Assembly (NCBI GenBank): GCA_963920575.1
Contig: OY986973.1
Coordinates: 19,511,851-19,575,850, forward strand
DNA length: 64,000 nucleotides
Source of the DNA: Narthecium ossifragum
Taxonomy: Eukaryota; Streptophyta; Magnoliopsida; Dioscoreales; Nartheciaceae
Direction: 5' to 3'
Position numbers and translations under genes: made by a program. The notes under the pieces are model-generated. The model was not told the DNA's origin. It searched no databases and saw nothing but the letters and a program-made list of their open reading frames with translations. This document shows positions 45,970 to 58,153 of the stretch, piece by piece; position 1 is the stretch's first letter, and each line of letters begins with the position of its first letter.

Positions 45970-46430
45970 GCATCACATGAGGACATCCGATTTTACTTTT
46001 CAAAAATAAAAAAAATAAAAAAAAGGAAAAAAAAGGTCGTCGCGACGGGATCCGGAGGGTGAGAATGGAGCTGGGCGACGAGTTGGATCGACGGGCTCGG
46101 GAATAGCGTCCGACGGATGGACGGGCGGCGGTGCTGGGGATCGATGGGATCCGGAGGGTGTGGATCGACGGGGAAGGAGGTGGCCGCGAGGGGGACGGCG
46201 AGATCGGGGAAGGAGATAAACGGCGAGCTGGATCGACGACGATGGGGGCTGGGGGGGGCGTGGGGGACGGGGAGCCGAGGATCGGCCTCCGATGGCGAGA
46301 TCGGGATCGGCGTCCGACGGCGAGATCGGGGAAGGAGGTGGCCGCGAGGAGGACGATGAGATCGGGGAAGGAAATAAACGGCGAGCTGGGTCGACGGCGA
46401 GCTGGATCGACGACGGCGAGTTGGATCGAC
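45970..46430. other. GC-rich segment with direct repeats, no supported gene
   Basis: A phrase beginning GGGGAAGGAGGTGGCCGCGA recurs at about 46170 and 46331, and GGCGAGCTGGATCGACGA recurs several times, also beyond the solo LTR at 48017. Open frames on both strands follow composition. Confidence 0.5.
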
Positions 46431-46435
46431 GACAA

Positions 46436-48011
46436 TGATGAGTCCCTAAATATTCATAATTAAACCCCTTAATTTACCTTTGTTAAGCCTAGAGTGTTTG
46501 TATTTAATAGTTTGTTAGTTGATTTCAGGTTTAAATAGATTTTGAGAAGAAATACAAGAGTTTCGGCTAAGAAGATGAATTTATTTGATAAAGACTGCTT
46601 CGTCGCCTGTCAGGAAAATATTCGGCAGATATTCTGTATAAGTCCAAATATTCTGGAAATTTAGTACATGATAGAAGGCTTCAATATCTACAATATTCAT
46701 GTTGGACACTTTGCCAGATTCCTGATGGTGTGATAGCAGAATTGAAGAATACATGAAGATACATAAGCTGGAAAGCTGCTCCGTCGATGCTGAAGAAAAT
46801 ATTTGCCAAATATTCTACATTAATTAGAATATTATGAAATATTTTGGAAATGACAGAGGACTTCCAGATCTAGAACTTTCCTATTGAAGATTTCCTCAGA
46901 TTCCGAACAAATTAGCTTCAGAATTGATTACAAATCGGAATTCTGAGTAGGAATTGAAGAATAAGGAAGCTGATGACGTGGCAGTTATTAACCCAGTCAA
47001 ACTGGGAAGTCCGATCGATCGGATTTGAGTCCGATCGATCGCTCCGATGACGTCAGTAACCCGGAATTTAGGAAAATTAGAGTTTAAGTTCAACTATAAC
47101 TCCTAATTTCGGGATGAAGGGTTTCTATTATATTAAGGGGTGATTCCAGCCGAAAATTATCATCTTTTGGAGCACTTTTGGAGGAGAAGGTTAGGGTTTT
47201 GAAGACGGTGATCTTTCCGCGGGGATCGACGGCTTCATCTTCTACACCTATGGCAGATTTCCAAGAGATGAGTGGCTAGTTTTCTTGTTCTTAGGAATAC
47301 CATGAAACCCTTTTGTAACTTTTGATCTTTCTTAGTTGGATTTTTGTGAACCTCTCTAAGTATAATCTCATGAATATGATTTTAATGATTATAGAGTTGA
47401 AGGAACAGAGTTCCGTTGACGTATTATTAGTCCTACATGATGGTTGTACTTGAGTGTAGAGATTCATGAGATAGTTTGCATGTGGTTTGTGATTTACCTT
47501 TGAGATAATCTATGCTACGTGAAGATAAGTCATGCTAAGGTCATTAGGAGTAGAATAACTTAAGATAATGGTAGGACCAAAGATGATTTATGCCAAACAA
47601 AGATAGGTTATGCCGTAGGAAACATAAAACCTTCTTTTATGGATTCGTGTGAGCTTGTAGCCATACGATCCATAATGCTTAGAGAAGTGATCAAGATGAT
47701 AACTATGAAAGATTAAGGGTGAAACTAGGGTAGATTGTGTATTTCCTAAGACATCTTTTTCCATCTGATTAAAACCTTAATATTTTCTTTTGTTTTCTTA
47801 GATAGTTTCAGTTAGATCAATCTCTCATTGAAGTGTTTGGTTTAGATCAAGAGTTTTGAGAAGTGATTTTGGTTTTCCTAGTAATTCCCTGTGGTTCGAC
47901 TCCGGATTTCACCACTAGTCTACGTAGTAGTATTAGTGATTGAACAATGATATAAATTGAAGATTTGATTGAGGTTAGCAACGTTTTAACGACGACGTTT
48001 GCGAGCGATCA
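46436..48011 (+). mobile_element. Solo LTR 7 (probable Athila/Tat-like Ty3-gypsy)
   Basis: It starts TGATGAGTCCCTAAATATTC and ends TTTGCGAGCGATCA. The flanks GACAA (46431-46435) and GACAG (48012-48016) form a 5-bp duplication with one mismatch, and the GC-rich repeat sequence resumes across them. The phrase CCCTGTGGTTCGACTCCGG near 47887 is a hallmark of Athila/Tat LTR ends, as in solo LTR 5. A CCGATCGATCGG dyad pair lies at 47011-47042. The start is clear; the exact last bases are less certain. Confidence 0.65.
47011..47042. repeat. CCGATCGATCGG dyad pair in solo LTR 7
   Basis: Two palindromes, CCGATCGATCGG and CCGATCGATCG, are separated by ATTTGAGT. They lie upstream of the likely TATA region near 47130. 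Confidence 0.85.
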
Positions 48012-49011
48012 GACAGCGAGCTGGATTGACGACGACGGGGGCTGGAGGGGCCGCCGACGGGGGGTGCGGGGGGGGGGGGGGGGGGGGTTGAGACCAACTG
48101 CCAAACCCTATTTTTTTTCAGCTCCTATTGCCCTTTCTCCCCAAAATAAACTGCTGCCCCCAAACGAAAAAGGTTTGCAAGCACTGCTAGCCGACAGACA
48201 TATAATTTTCCTCCAAGAAAATTTGATACACCAAGAACACCAGCAGGCATCAGCTAAAGATCACATCAAGAAGATCAATATAGCAATCTCCTCCCAACAA
48301 GAAAACTTTTGCAAGCAATGTAAATTGTTAAGTTCCAGAAGTGGAGATGAAATTAAAACGCATAGAAGCTACAACAAACATATATAAGAAACTATAACAA
48401 GCAAAATTTGCTGATAAGCAGATTGTTATAACTTGCTTAAATGGATAAACAGATAACAAACTGCTCAACATTTAAATGGATGAAGAAAAACAGATAACAA
48501 ACACCATTCTACTGAACTTAAAGAAGCATTCTTGTGAAGACAAGGAGAAGAATAGAGCAAACACCATTCTACTGCTAAAATGGATGAAGAGAAACGGACA
48601 TCAAACTGCAAGCTTTAAAATTTAAAGCAGCCGAAATTATAAGCAGGTAGAAGACATGTTTAATTTCAAGTCTTCTGAAGATATAATCGCTAATATCGCA
48701 CGGTATACAATACAGAATGTCACTAAAATGATCACGCTATTTGTAGCCAACACGGTTAATCATCACAACAGTCAAACTCCCTATCACCGAAGAACGGAGC
48801 TTTCTCCGTTCTACCACCAAAACTACACAGAGTCAGCAGGACTACATTCATCTATTAGTCCTCTTTCAAGGATAACCAAATGGTACACAACAAAGCTTAG
48901 CAGATCATGGTTTGGTTTAGGCCTTTTGATTTAGTTTGAGTCATTCTGTATGGAGGTAAATCCCACAATTAGGTTGAAATCAGCAACCAAGAAATGAATG
49001 ATCCACTGATA
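48012..49011. other. Intergenic DNA with a G20 tract
   Basis: The first 60 bases continue the GC-rich repeat segment, followed by a run of 20 G at 48068-48087. From 48110 on there is AT-rich DNA with no recognisable gene. Confidence 0.5.
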
Positions 49012-49632
49012 TCAAGTAGAAGCTTTAGCACCACCACAAGCAGCTAAAAACTTGCTATGTAGATCCGGCACATCTATCTTGTATGGCAGAATGAATCTGT
49101 TGAGGAACTCAGCATCTGAGATTTTCATGACAGTACTGAGCTCGCATTCATCCTTGCACAACCCCTTCGACTTAAACGCGCACAGCACCGCGTGCCTTGG
49201 CGCCAGCCGCTTCTCCAAGCTGAAGGCCAACAGCAGCGGGTACCGCACGAGGCACTTATTAAGGTCGAGCCCAGCCTCCCTGACCAAGAACTCCATCTTG
49301 GCCTGTATATCATCCTCGGCGAGACCGAACACACCGGGTGCCGCCTGAACGCTTCGGGGCATCCGCCCTCCGTCCAGCCGCAGTTTTGGAAGAAGGCCAT
49401 CTTCTTCTTCAGCGTTTTGTTCGAGAACATTGACACCACCGAGAGCCCATGAACGAACTTGCGGGTGTGGGGATCAAACCCAAATGCCATGGTTCGCTCC
49501 ATAAGCTCCCGGATTCTCTTCGCCGTCCCAAGAATGAAGCAGTTCACCCGCATTATTACCAGCACTATGGCCGCGTCCGAGAACCCATGATTACGTAGGA
49601 GATCCAAGTTGGGCTCGATCCTACCTCTCTAA
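49012..49632 (-). pseudogene. mTERF-family gene fragment
   Basis: mTERF proteins bind organelle nucleic acids through repeated helices with conserved prolines. The minus strand reads PNLDLLRNHGFSDAAIV, PHTRKFVHGLSVVSMFS, NCGWTEGGCPEAFRRHP and then, after a one-base frameshift near 49342, VFGLAEDDIQAKMEFLV, RYPLLLAFSLEKRLAPRH and FILPYKIDVPDL, with a stop at 49012. This is the usual C-terminal half of plant mTERFs. The N-terminal half is replaced at about 49633 by retrotransposon integrase sequence, so it is a truncated pseudogene. Confidence 0.85.
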
Positions 49633-51770
49633 CTCTCTTTCTCTTTCTGCTTTAAATGCCGTCTGACACCGTACAAAGCTGAACCTAACAAAACTGTCTC
49701 ACCAACCTGCGCTCAACAAATGAGAGATATGCACGACCTCCCGTACAGAACCTTATACGGGCGCTATCCCACTAGACTGATAGCTATTATAAACAAACTC
49801 AATGAAAGAAAAGTGAGTCTCCCAATCACCACTAAAATTCAGAACACATGCTCGCAACATGTACTCAAGAATCTGAATGGTCCTCTCGGACTGTCCGTCG
49901 ATCAGAGAGTGAAAAATAGTACTGAAAGTCAACAATGACCCTAGTGCCTTCTAAAATCCTCCCCAAACGTGACCGGTAAACCTCGAATCTCGATCAGACA
50001 CAATCGAAACCAGAATACCGTGAAGTCAGACGATCCCTCTAACATACAACTTAGCCAGATGCTCTGAAGGATCCTTCACTCTTTCAGTAAGAAAATGAGC
50101 TGACTTGATCAATCGATCCACGATGACCCAAATAGCGTCGTGCCCGTGCGATGATCTCGACAACCCTGTCACAAAGTCTATGGTGATGTGCTCCCACTTC
50201 CACTTAGACACTGGAAGTGGATGCAATAATCCAACTTGTCTCTAATGCTCGGCCTTCACCTTTTGACATGTGAGACAACTAGCAACAAACTCAGCAACTC
50301 TTCTCTTCGTCCCGTTCCACCAATACTGGCGATGAAGGTCTTGATACATCTTCGTCCCACCTGGATGGACATCAAAATGAGAGAAGTGGAACTCTCGGAG
50401 GATGTCATCCCGTAAGGTCTCATCAGCTGGTACCGTAACTCTGCCCCTGAAGCTCAAGATATCATCTGAATGCACTGTCCAACCCTTGATCACCTGCTCG
50501 GTGCCCACCCTGGCACAGATCTCCTTGAGCTCTGCATCATCTCTCGGCGCCTCAATCACTCAGGCCAACAGTGCCGCATATCGAAGGTAGAGCCAAGGAA
50601 TCCACTGCAGGTCTTGTCATAGTAGTCCACCCCATACTGACCAATGGTCTCCACAATCTGTCACTCACACGCTACCACACTAGCTACTACAGCTCTAGTC
50701 TGTCGCAATGTATCAACTACGACATTTGCTTTACCAGGATGGTAATGCAACTCAAAGTCGTAGTCTTCTAAGAAAACCATCCAACGCCTTTGTCGCAGAT
50801 TGAGGTCGCGCTGAGTGGATATGTATTTCAAACTCTTATGGACAGAGTAAACTCTAAACCTCTCACTATAGAGATAATGACGACATGTCTTGAGAGCAAA
50901 GACCACAGCCACCAACTCCAAATCATGGGTAGGGTAGTTTCACTCATGTCCTTTCAGCTGTTGGGACCCATAAGCGACAACATGGCCCTCCTACATGAGA
51001 ACACAACCCAAACCCTTGCCGCAGGCATCACAGTACACACTATAGCCCACACCTCTGTCAGGAATGATCAAGATCGGTGAACTGGTCAACCTTGTCCTCA
51101 AATCTATGAATGCCTCCTCGCAAGCATCATCCCAGACAAAAAGTACATCCTTTCTTGTCAGGCGGGTCATCGGTGCTGCAACTTTGGTGAAGTCCCGAAC
51201 AAAGCGTCTGTAGTAACCGACTAGACCTAAAAAGTTGCGAACCTAGAACACTGTCTTTGGTCACTGCCACTACATGACTACTTCGATCTTGGCTGGATCT
51301 ACTGCTATGCCCTCATCTGACACCACTGTGCAAAACTCACATTTGGATAACTTTGAGTAGAGCTGGTGCTGTCGTAGCAACTGCAAGACTATCATCAGAT
51401 GCTGCTCATGCTCCTCCTCTGAACATGAATAGATCATGATGTCATCTATAAACACCACCACAAACTGGTTCAGGAAGGGCTTGAACAGCCGTTGCATAAG
51501 ATCCATAAATGCGGCTGGAGCATTCATCAACCCAAACGGCATCACTACAAACTCGTAGTGCACGCTGTCTTCGAAACGTTGCACTCCCGAATCCGAAGCT
51601 GGTGATAGCCCGTGCAAAGGTCAATCTTCGAAAAGGCTGGCGAACCCCTCAACTGATCAAACAAATCATCGATACGCAACAAAGGATATTTGTTCTTCAC
51701 CGTCACCCGGTTCAACTGCTTGTAATCGATGCATAATCGGAGGGTACTGTCCTTCTTCTTCTACGCAGCC
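49633..51770 (-). pseudogene. Ty3-gypsy (chromovirus-like) RT-RNase H-integrase remnant
   Basis: From 51770 the minus strand reads [17 protein letters not shown], then [27 protein letters not shown] (the RT active-site block), SKCEFC and FLGLVGYYRRFV. RNase H follows with HKSLKYI and [20 protein letters not shown]. The integrase has the HHCC finger (HFSHFDVHPG, CLTCQKVK) and the D-D-E core (TIDFVTGL, SDRDSRF, GQSERTIQ), then YKVLYGR and a VGETVLLGS stretch that ends at the mTERF junction. Stops and frameshifts are frequent. Both LTRs, gag and protease are absent. The sequence is Del/Tekay-like. Confidence 0.88.
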
Positions 51771-52400
51771 GCCTCTCCGACCTCTGCGCTGATGAGGACA
51801 CTGGAGCCGTCGCCATCGCGCTGTCTCTCTATGAGCGCCAAACTTCGAATGCCTTCGACTCCTAAATCCTTCTAAGGACTTGTGTTCGGACTTTGGACCG
51901 GATCCAGGGAGGGAAACCTATGAGTACGCAAGTTGTGGGCCGGAGCCGGGCCGGACCAAGTCGAAATAGCGAGAGCTGTCGGGAATTATAAATTTTAAAG
52001 GAGTAATAAGTTAAGGGCGGTAATAGCAGCGAGCTTACTGCTGGACACTCTCCTACCAGGTGCTAAGGTTCCAGGAAGAGCGTCGACGCTATGGAGATCC
52101 ATTTTGTGTTGCAGTAGTTGATCTACGAAGGGTTCTGAATCAATAGTGATTGTTGTTTCTAAATGGTTTTGAAGTGATTAATAGTGATTTTTTTTTTGAA
52201 GAAAAGATGGGTCTTAACTAAGGGGTTAAGAAGATTACCCCCATTTTATCCCTATTTTTTCACCAAACATCAAAACAATGATTACATGATTACTACTATT
52301 CCACCTATCACATTCATCTCTGTTTTTTTTTACTCTCATTTCTTATCCTCATTTTTTTAACCCCTTATTCCCCTTGACCCCGAACCTAACGGGAGCTAAT
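51771..52400. other. Spacer with a small MITE-like inverted repeat
   Basis: No gene is seen. At 52215-52370 AAGGGGTTAAGAAGAT and an inverted TTTTTTAACCCCTTA bound about 150 bp of pyrimidine-rich DNA, which may be a MITE. The rest is unassigned. Confidence 0.4.
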
Positions 52401-55131
52401 ATATGCTTCAAGTGGTTGTACATGTTGGCATGGAAGTCTTCCACGTAGTGAGGAACTTCTTTGTGCACCTCAAACTCCCTAAGGAATGGAATGATACGTT
52501 TATCTCTTTGATACCTAAGGTCAGGCATCCCCGTAGGGTAAATGATTATAGGCCCATAAGTCTATGTAATGTGGCCTATAAGATTGTCTCTACTGTTTTA
52601 CTGAAGAGGCTCAAGAAAGTGCTGTCGGAACTGGTCGACGATGAACAGTCCGCATTTGTAGAGGGCAGATGTATTCAGGACAATGTGGCGTTGGCTCAGG
52701 AGTTGCTAATTCTATAGAGAAAGCTCCCCGAAGTGGTCCCCTGATGTCAGTTAAGGTGGACATCCGCTCCGCCTATGACAGCGTCGGGTGGGATTTTTTG
52801 CAGCACGTGCTCATGGCGATGGGGTTTCCCCCTCTATGGATTCAATGGGTAATGAAGTGCATAACTACACCTCGCTTCTCATTTATTATCAATGGCCCCA
52901 AAGGGGTCTTCGATAAGGGGACCCCTTATCACCCTTCCTGTTCATCTTGGTGCAGGTTGCGCTATCACGGGCCTTCAATGACCCGGAGTTTGGGTTGGCT
53001 GGGTTAAGCTATCCACGTACCCAAGTCCGTGTGTCTCACCTACTGCATGCCGACGACTGCCTCCTAGTTACGGAAGCGTCCCTCGCTAAAGCTTTAAAGA
53101 TCAAGTGGATATTTAAATGGTATGAGGCGAACTCCGGGATGGCCCTGAATCCTACAAAGTCTAAAGTGAAGATCTCGCCGGTTTTACGGGAGGGCCGGCG
53201 GAAGCGCATTGGCAGACTGTTGGGCATGACGGAGGATGAGAGGGCGTGGAGTTATCTTGGTGTACCCATTAATGGCAGAAGGCTCCGGGGAGAGGACTTC
53301 AGCGATCTCTTGGATAAGGTGTCGGATCGCTTGGCGAAATGGAGCGGGTTTAGGCTTTCCCTCCCAGGGAAGCTTACCCTGTTGAGGCATGTCATCCAGG
53401 CTCTGCCGGTATACTTGATGACGGCTGTGGATGTCCTCGAGGGGGTGCTGAAGAAGATAGAGAAGATGGGTCGGTCCTTCCTGTGGAATGGGAGGAGGTC
53501 AGGTCTATCCTGTGGGAGATGGGATCTCGTCTGCGCCCCAAAGGAGGAGGGCGGCGCGTCACTCCGGCACTTGTCCACATGGCAGCGGGCATTGAGGATG
53601 ACGCGTGCGGCGAAGCTGTGCCCGAGTGAGACTTCCCTCTGGAAAAGAGTGGTTCAAGTGAAGTACGGTTGGAGAGGTACCTTACCACCTGATAAGCCCT
53701 CAGGGGGTGCCTCCTCAGCATGGCGAAGCATCTCTAGGTCTATCAAAGGGCTGCGGTTGGAGATGAGATGGACTCCAGGTAACAGTAGCAGGTTAAGTGT
53801 GGTTAAGGATTGGTCGGCTTTAGATCTCCCATTGGATCGGAAGCCCACCTTCCTAAATGTGGAGGTTGACATGGATAGGATGATGGTGGGGAAGCTCATC
53901 GGAAGGAATGGTGAGTGGAGCAGGCGAAAGCTCAGTCGGCTCTTCCATCCGTGCATAGTAGACCAGATTCTCACCATGAGTGCTCCAAGGGAAGGAGATG
54001 TAGACCAGGCCACATGGGTGTATGAAGCAAGCGGCAAGATCTCATCCTCATCAGCCTACAGTATGCTATGGAAACAGAGGGTGGATACCGGCATGCAGGG
54101 AGGTCAGGAACGTCGCTGGGAGGTGGTTTGGAAAGGTCCGTTCGGTCCGAGGGTTCAGACGTTCCTTTGGAAGCTGCTTCACCGGAAGGTTCCGAGCAAG
54201 GAGGCGCTGCTAAGGGTGGGAGCTGTGGGCGACTCAGTGTGCCCAAGGTGCAGAGAATAGAGTGAGTCCCTGGTGCACCTTCTCGTGGAGTGTCCTAAAT
54301 CGAGGGAGGTGTGGCATCGTGTATTCTTCAAGGACGGAGATTTTCGACAGGAGGAGGCATGGAGGAATTGGCCAGAGGTGCTAGCTAACACTGATAAGTC
54401 GGAGCTGTGGCAGTTAAGGAAAGCTAAGTTGGGTTATGGCCTATGGACACTGTGGAAAGACCGGAACAGGGGGATTTTTGATGGAGAGGCAGAGCCGCCG
54501 GTCAAGCTCGCGGGGCGGATTGTCTGGCTATCGAAAGAGTGGCTACTGAGAAAGAAGAGACTTCCACTGGACTTTGGGACATCTCCGAATGCAGGGAAGG
54601 AGCTCCACACCATCAGGTCCGACGCATCGTTTAGCAGAGGAGACTCAGGCCTGGGAGTGGTCTGTTGGAATGCCAAGGGAGTCCGGGAATGGTGGTTCTC
54701 CACCGGGGGGCGAGCGGTAGATGTCATGGATGCGGAGCTGTCGGCGATGGAGAAGGGTGTCGACATAGCGAGGAGTAGAGGCCTTTCTCAGGTGTTCCTG
54801 AAGTCCGATTCTAAAGACTTAGTAGAGTGTGTTAATGGGCGCCGGCAGTGGCCTAGCGCTCTCACAGGACGGCTTCAGAGTCTATGCTGGAGTGCAGCGC
54901 AGCTGAAGGAGTGCCATATCCGCTATGTGCCAAGGGTGGAAAATCTGGATGCAAACAGGCTAACAAGAGCTGCGAGGGGACCATGGTGTGCGCAATTTTG
55001 GAAAGGTCCTCATGGGGCTGTCCGGTTAGGGGTCTCAGGGGGAGGGAGTCAGGGGATATGATTGAGTTAAACCCCTGATGTTGGTTGTTTTTCAGCTTTT
55101 CACCAGCCTTTTGGCTCAACTAATAAAAAAA
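52401..55131 (+). pseudogene. 5'-truncated L1-type LINE: RT, zf-RVT and RNase H
   Basis: The reverse transcriptase starts within motif 0-1 (RPISLCNVAYKIVSTVLLKRL, QSAFVEGRCIQDNVA). After a frameshift near 52715 it reads VKVDIRSAYDSVGWDFL and then, in a third frame, SHLLHADDCLL, with HADD in the place of the usual FADD. A zinc-binding zf-RVT region follows (VPSKEALLRVG, CPRCRE, then stop 54258). The RNase H frame from 54273 is long and carries the four acidic positions (RSDASF, MDAELSAME, LKSDS, NLDANRL). It ends TGA near 55059, with a short A-rich tail at 55122-55131. A 5' truncation is typical of LINE insertion. Confidence 0.9.
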
Positions 55132-55449
55132 AAAGTGATTGTACATGAGCTCAGTTTTATAGAAATTAAGCAAACATGACTTCAGATATAATGCAAATAA
55201 CATGGAACGGCGAAGTGAATACTGTAGGTCTGTAGCCAGTAACATAAGAAAAATTGAATTCTTACTTAAGAAGAGCAACATCTCATCATCTCATTTCATT
55301 TTCAACAGAAGAAATGAGGTTCCATTAGTTATCTCGGAACCTACTCCACATTTAGGGTAACCAACTTCCAAAATCGGATAAATATGTCACAGCCGTCTCT
55401 GAAGGAATTTGTTGCGGTGTCCGCGTCACAGTATACCAAAATATGCTTC

Positions 55450-58088
55450 TCAAGCACTTGTATCACCACTGCTCCCTCTATCACCACTGCAACAGTAAAA
55501 ATGTGGCAGCTTAACTCGACCACAGCTCCTGCAATGTGCACTGTATATTAGTGAGAGCAATGACGGGCATGGTCATACTGAAGGAAGATCTTCCTCTCAA
55601 TTTGGCTATGATAATCAATATTTGATACCAGACTTTCTAAAAGAATAGTTTGTTAAGGACTTGGACAATCCGAAATTAACAATTCAATTACTTCCATTCT
55701 CCTTTTGATACAACTGTCTATGGCCAGGAAATCAAATCCTCTACATGATTACTGCGATTTTTGTTTGCCAGGAGCCAACTTAATTATGTCTAATGCAAAA
55801 GTTGGGAGATGCAACTAAGATATTGAGATTCAAACACATTAGTCCTCTTGAATGCTGATACCTGATACTGGCCAAATTTTGTCATGTGAGAATAGTTACT
55901 TTCTTCTAGGCTTTAAAATGCATGATATGTGCGTCACAATCCACAAATTCTTTCATTCTTAAATGCTGGTGACTTGGGATCATTTCCTTAAAATAGTCAA
56001 CTAGGGACATTCCTGTACTATCAAAGGAACAGAATGCACTCCTTTAAAGGTAGAGTTTGCAAGTATCACGAAGCATAAAAACCTTTAAGGATGACAATTG
56101 CTCTCACAGAAAGTACGCATACTGCCTAGTTTATTGAAGTCAAGGTTTTAAGGAGTTGTTTTGACCCATAGCATTTCACAGTTTCTGACCATAATGGAAA
56201 AATGTCCAAAAAGTACATCCAAAGAATAAATATGGACATACAAAGTACACTATCAAAATACATCATGATTAAAGTAGTAGACATGTATTGTGAGCACATT
56301 GGGGACTGAGCAATATTGGTCCAAAAATTTACAATAACTTATGCAACGGCGGTAGCTATTTTGACAATTTTCTATGAAGTTCAGGTTCCAACGACCTGGT
56401 TAATTGACTAATTGAGCTAATTGAATAATTCACACATCTAATTCGAGTACTAATACTCCATTGTTGAACTGCAATCCTGTGTCATAGCTGTCTAGTTTTA
56501 ATCACACCAATCGTTAATAAGTCAATCTAGGGGATTACAAGCTACTTGGTGAGCTTTCTTTCACCAAAATCCATTTATCAGAGGGCAATGTTGGCCGATA
56601 TTAAAATGATCTCCATATAGTTTTCCACAATTAACTCCAAAAGAACCACGGCAGATTTACATAGAAGGATGTAGAGTCTGTTCTAGTTATATCCTAAAGC
56701 ATGGATATTGTTAGGGGGCCCTGCGCGTGCCATCTGACACGGTTATTTTCCAGCACAAGACAAGTTAAGATAATTGACAGTAGAAATTTCTTGAATATAG
56801 TATGGTTCTACACATCATTACTTCTGTTAGATTTGTTACTTGTTCTACAATGCATGTTTGCTCATATAAAGTTTCTGTAGATCTAGAGTACAACAAAAAT
56901 ATGTCAAAATGAAGTCCACCATGATATACGCAAGTTAAAAAAACAGAAAGGCCTAGAAAGCATTGTCATTAATGGAACATGTGATCTCCATAAATTTACA
57001 CTCTTCTTCCCAACTGGCAAAGGAAATTTTTATGAGCCTACTCAATGTGTGGCTAAATCTCTTATAAGAGATGGCCCCATTAACATGATAAAAAAAATAA
57101 TTCAAACTTCCAAGTTTACAATCAAAAAGAAGATAAATTCATACCAGAAGAAATCTTACCTGCATCTGACAATCACTGGAACAGGCTTTAAAGCCCTGGG
57201 ACCATTTCGTATTCCTCTCTTATGTCGGGAGACCTGAATTGGGATGTAAGTTAGTTAGCAAGATTCAAGTCCTCCCAACACAGTCATACATATACAAAAA
57301 ATTCCAGGAAATTAAGCAGAATATCTAACCGTGTGAGGGGGGAAAGTGAGCTAAAACAAAAAGATATCCTTCAGGGAATAACTATTACGTACAAAAGGCT
57401 GGCATTTAAAAACTTAGCCATTTCCAAAGGCTTCCCAATTTCCAATGCAGATGGCACGCCAAGCATTCTTGAGACGGCAAAATACCTAACAAACTCTTCC
57501 ATAATCGACCAATAGAACTCATGGTTGTCTCAAATTGAAGAAGCGGACAACTCCAATAAAAACACAGTGATAAAAGCTAAACTTGAAAAACAGTGGAAAA
57601 TGATAGCATGAGCAAGAATTTCTATGCGAAAACGATGAAAAATGACACTTTACGAAAAAATGTAATTTGAGCACATTAAAAGAAGCGTGACAACTAACCA
57701 AAATACCAAGAAAACCAAAACTTCGATTGAAGTGGGCGAGGCGAGCTTGATTCAAATCTCGAATGATTCATAATCCAATGGAAAATAAATGGCCTCAATA
57801 ATGGGCAAACCGCAAGAATAATGTACATAGAAGCATCGAGAAACAGAGGAGGGTGGGGGGGGGGGGGGGGGGGGTGTGTGACAAAAAATGACATACCTTC
57901 TTCTTGGGGACAGCCATGAGCTCAAGGGCGCCACCCCTAAAGGGGACATTGGGAAGGGAGCGAGGAGCCGGAGGGGGCACGAAGGGATCCACCATAGCCG
58001 AAGTAGAAGGCGGAAGGATCAGCGGAGGAAGGCGAAATAGTTCAGAAGACATCCGTCGGATTAAAAAAGACGACAACGCTGACGCCAT
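55450..58088 (-). CDS. Mitochondrial large-subunit ribosomal protein bL32 (L32m), 3 exons, 114 aa
   Basis: Exons in coding order: 58088-57897, 57233-57160 and 55528-55450. Donor and acceptor are GT-AG at both introns, and the frame joins as KKK/VSR and CR/SC. The N-terminal 55 or so residues (MASALSSFLIRRMSSELFRL) form a mitochondrial-type presequence. Mature L32 begins near ELMAVPKKKVSRHKRG, then GPRALKPVPVIVRC. The zinc ribbon has C88-x2-C91 and C101-C102 in CRSCGRVKLPHFYCC. Yeast MrpL32 is processed by the m-AAA protease before assembly; the plant homologue is likely similar. The two short exons fall below usual ORF cut-offs. Intron 1 carries a C20 tract just past the donor, and intron 2 is 1.6 kb. 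The gene looks intact. Confidence 0.93.
57855..57874. repeat. G20 homopolymer in intron 1 of the L32m gene
   Basis: Twenty consecutive G on the plus strand, C20 in the transcript, lie about 20 nt downstream of the exon 1 donor. A second G20 lies at 48068-48087. Lengths of such runs are error-prone in assemblies. Confidence 0.85.
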
Positions 58089-58153
58089 CGGCCTCTTCCT
58101 CAGCTCACGCCCCCAAGTTCTTGTTTAGAGTTGGAATCGACGGCAGATAGGGC

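Noticed and set aside
49012..49632. A functional mTERF gene
   Set aside because: A frameshift near 49342 and replacement of the N-terminal half by integrase sequence make it a pseudogene.
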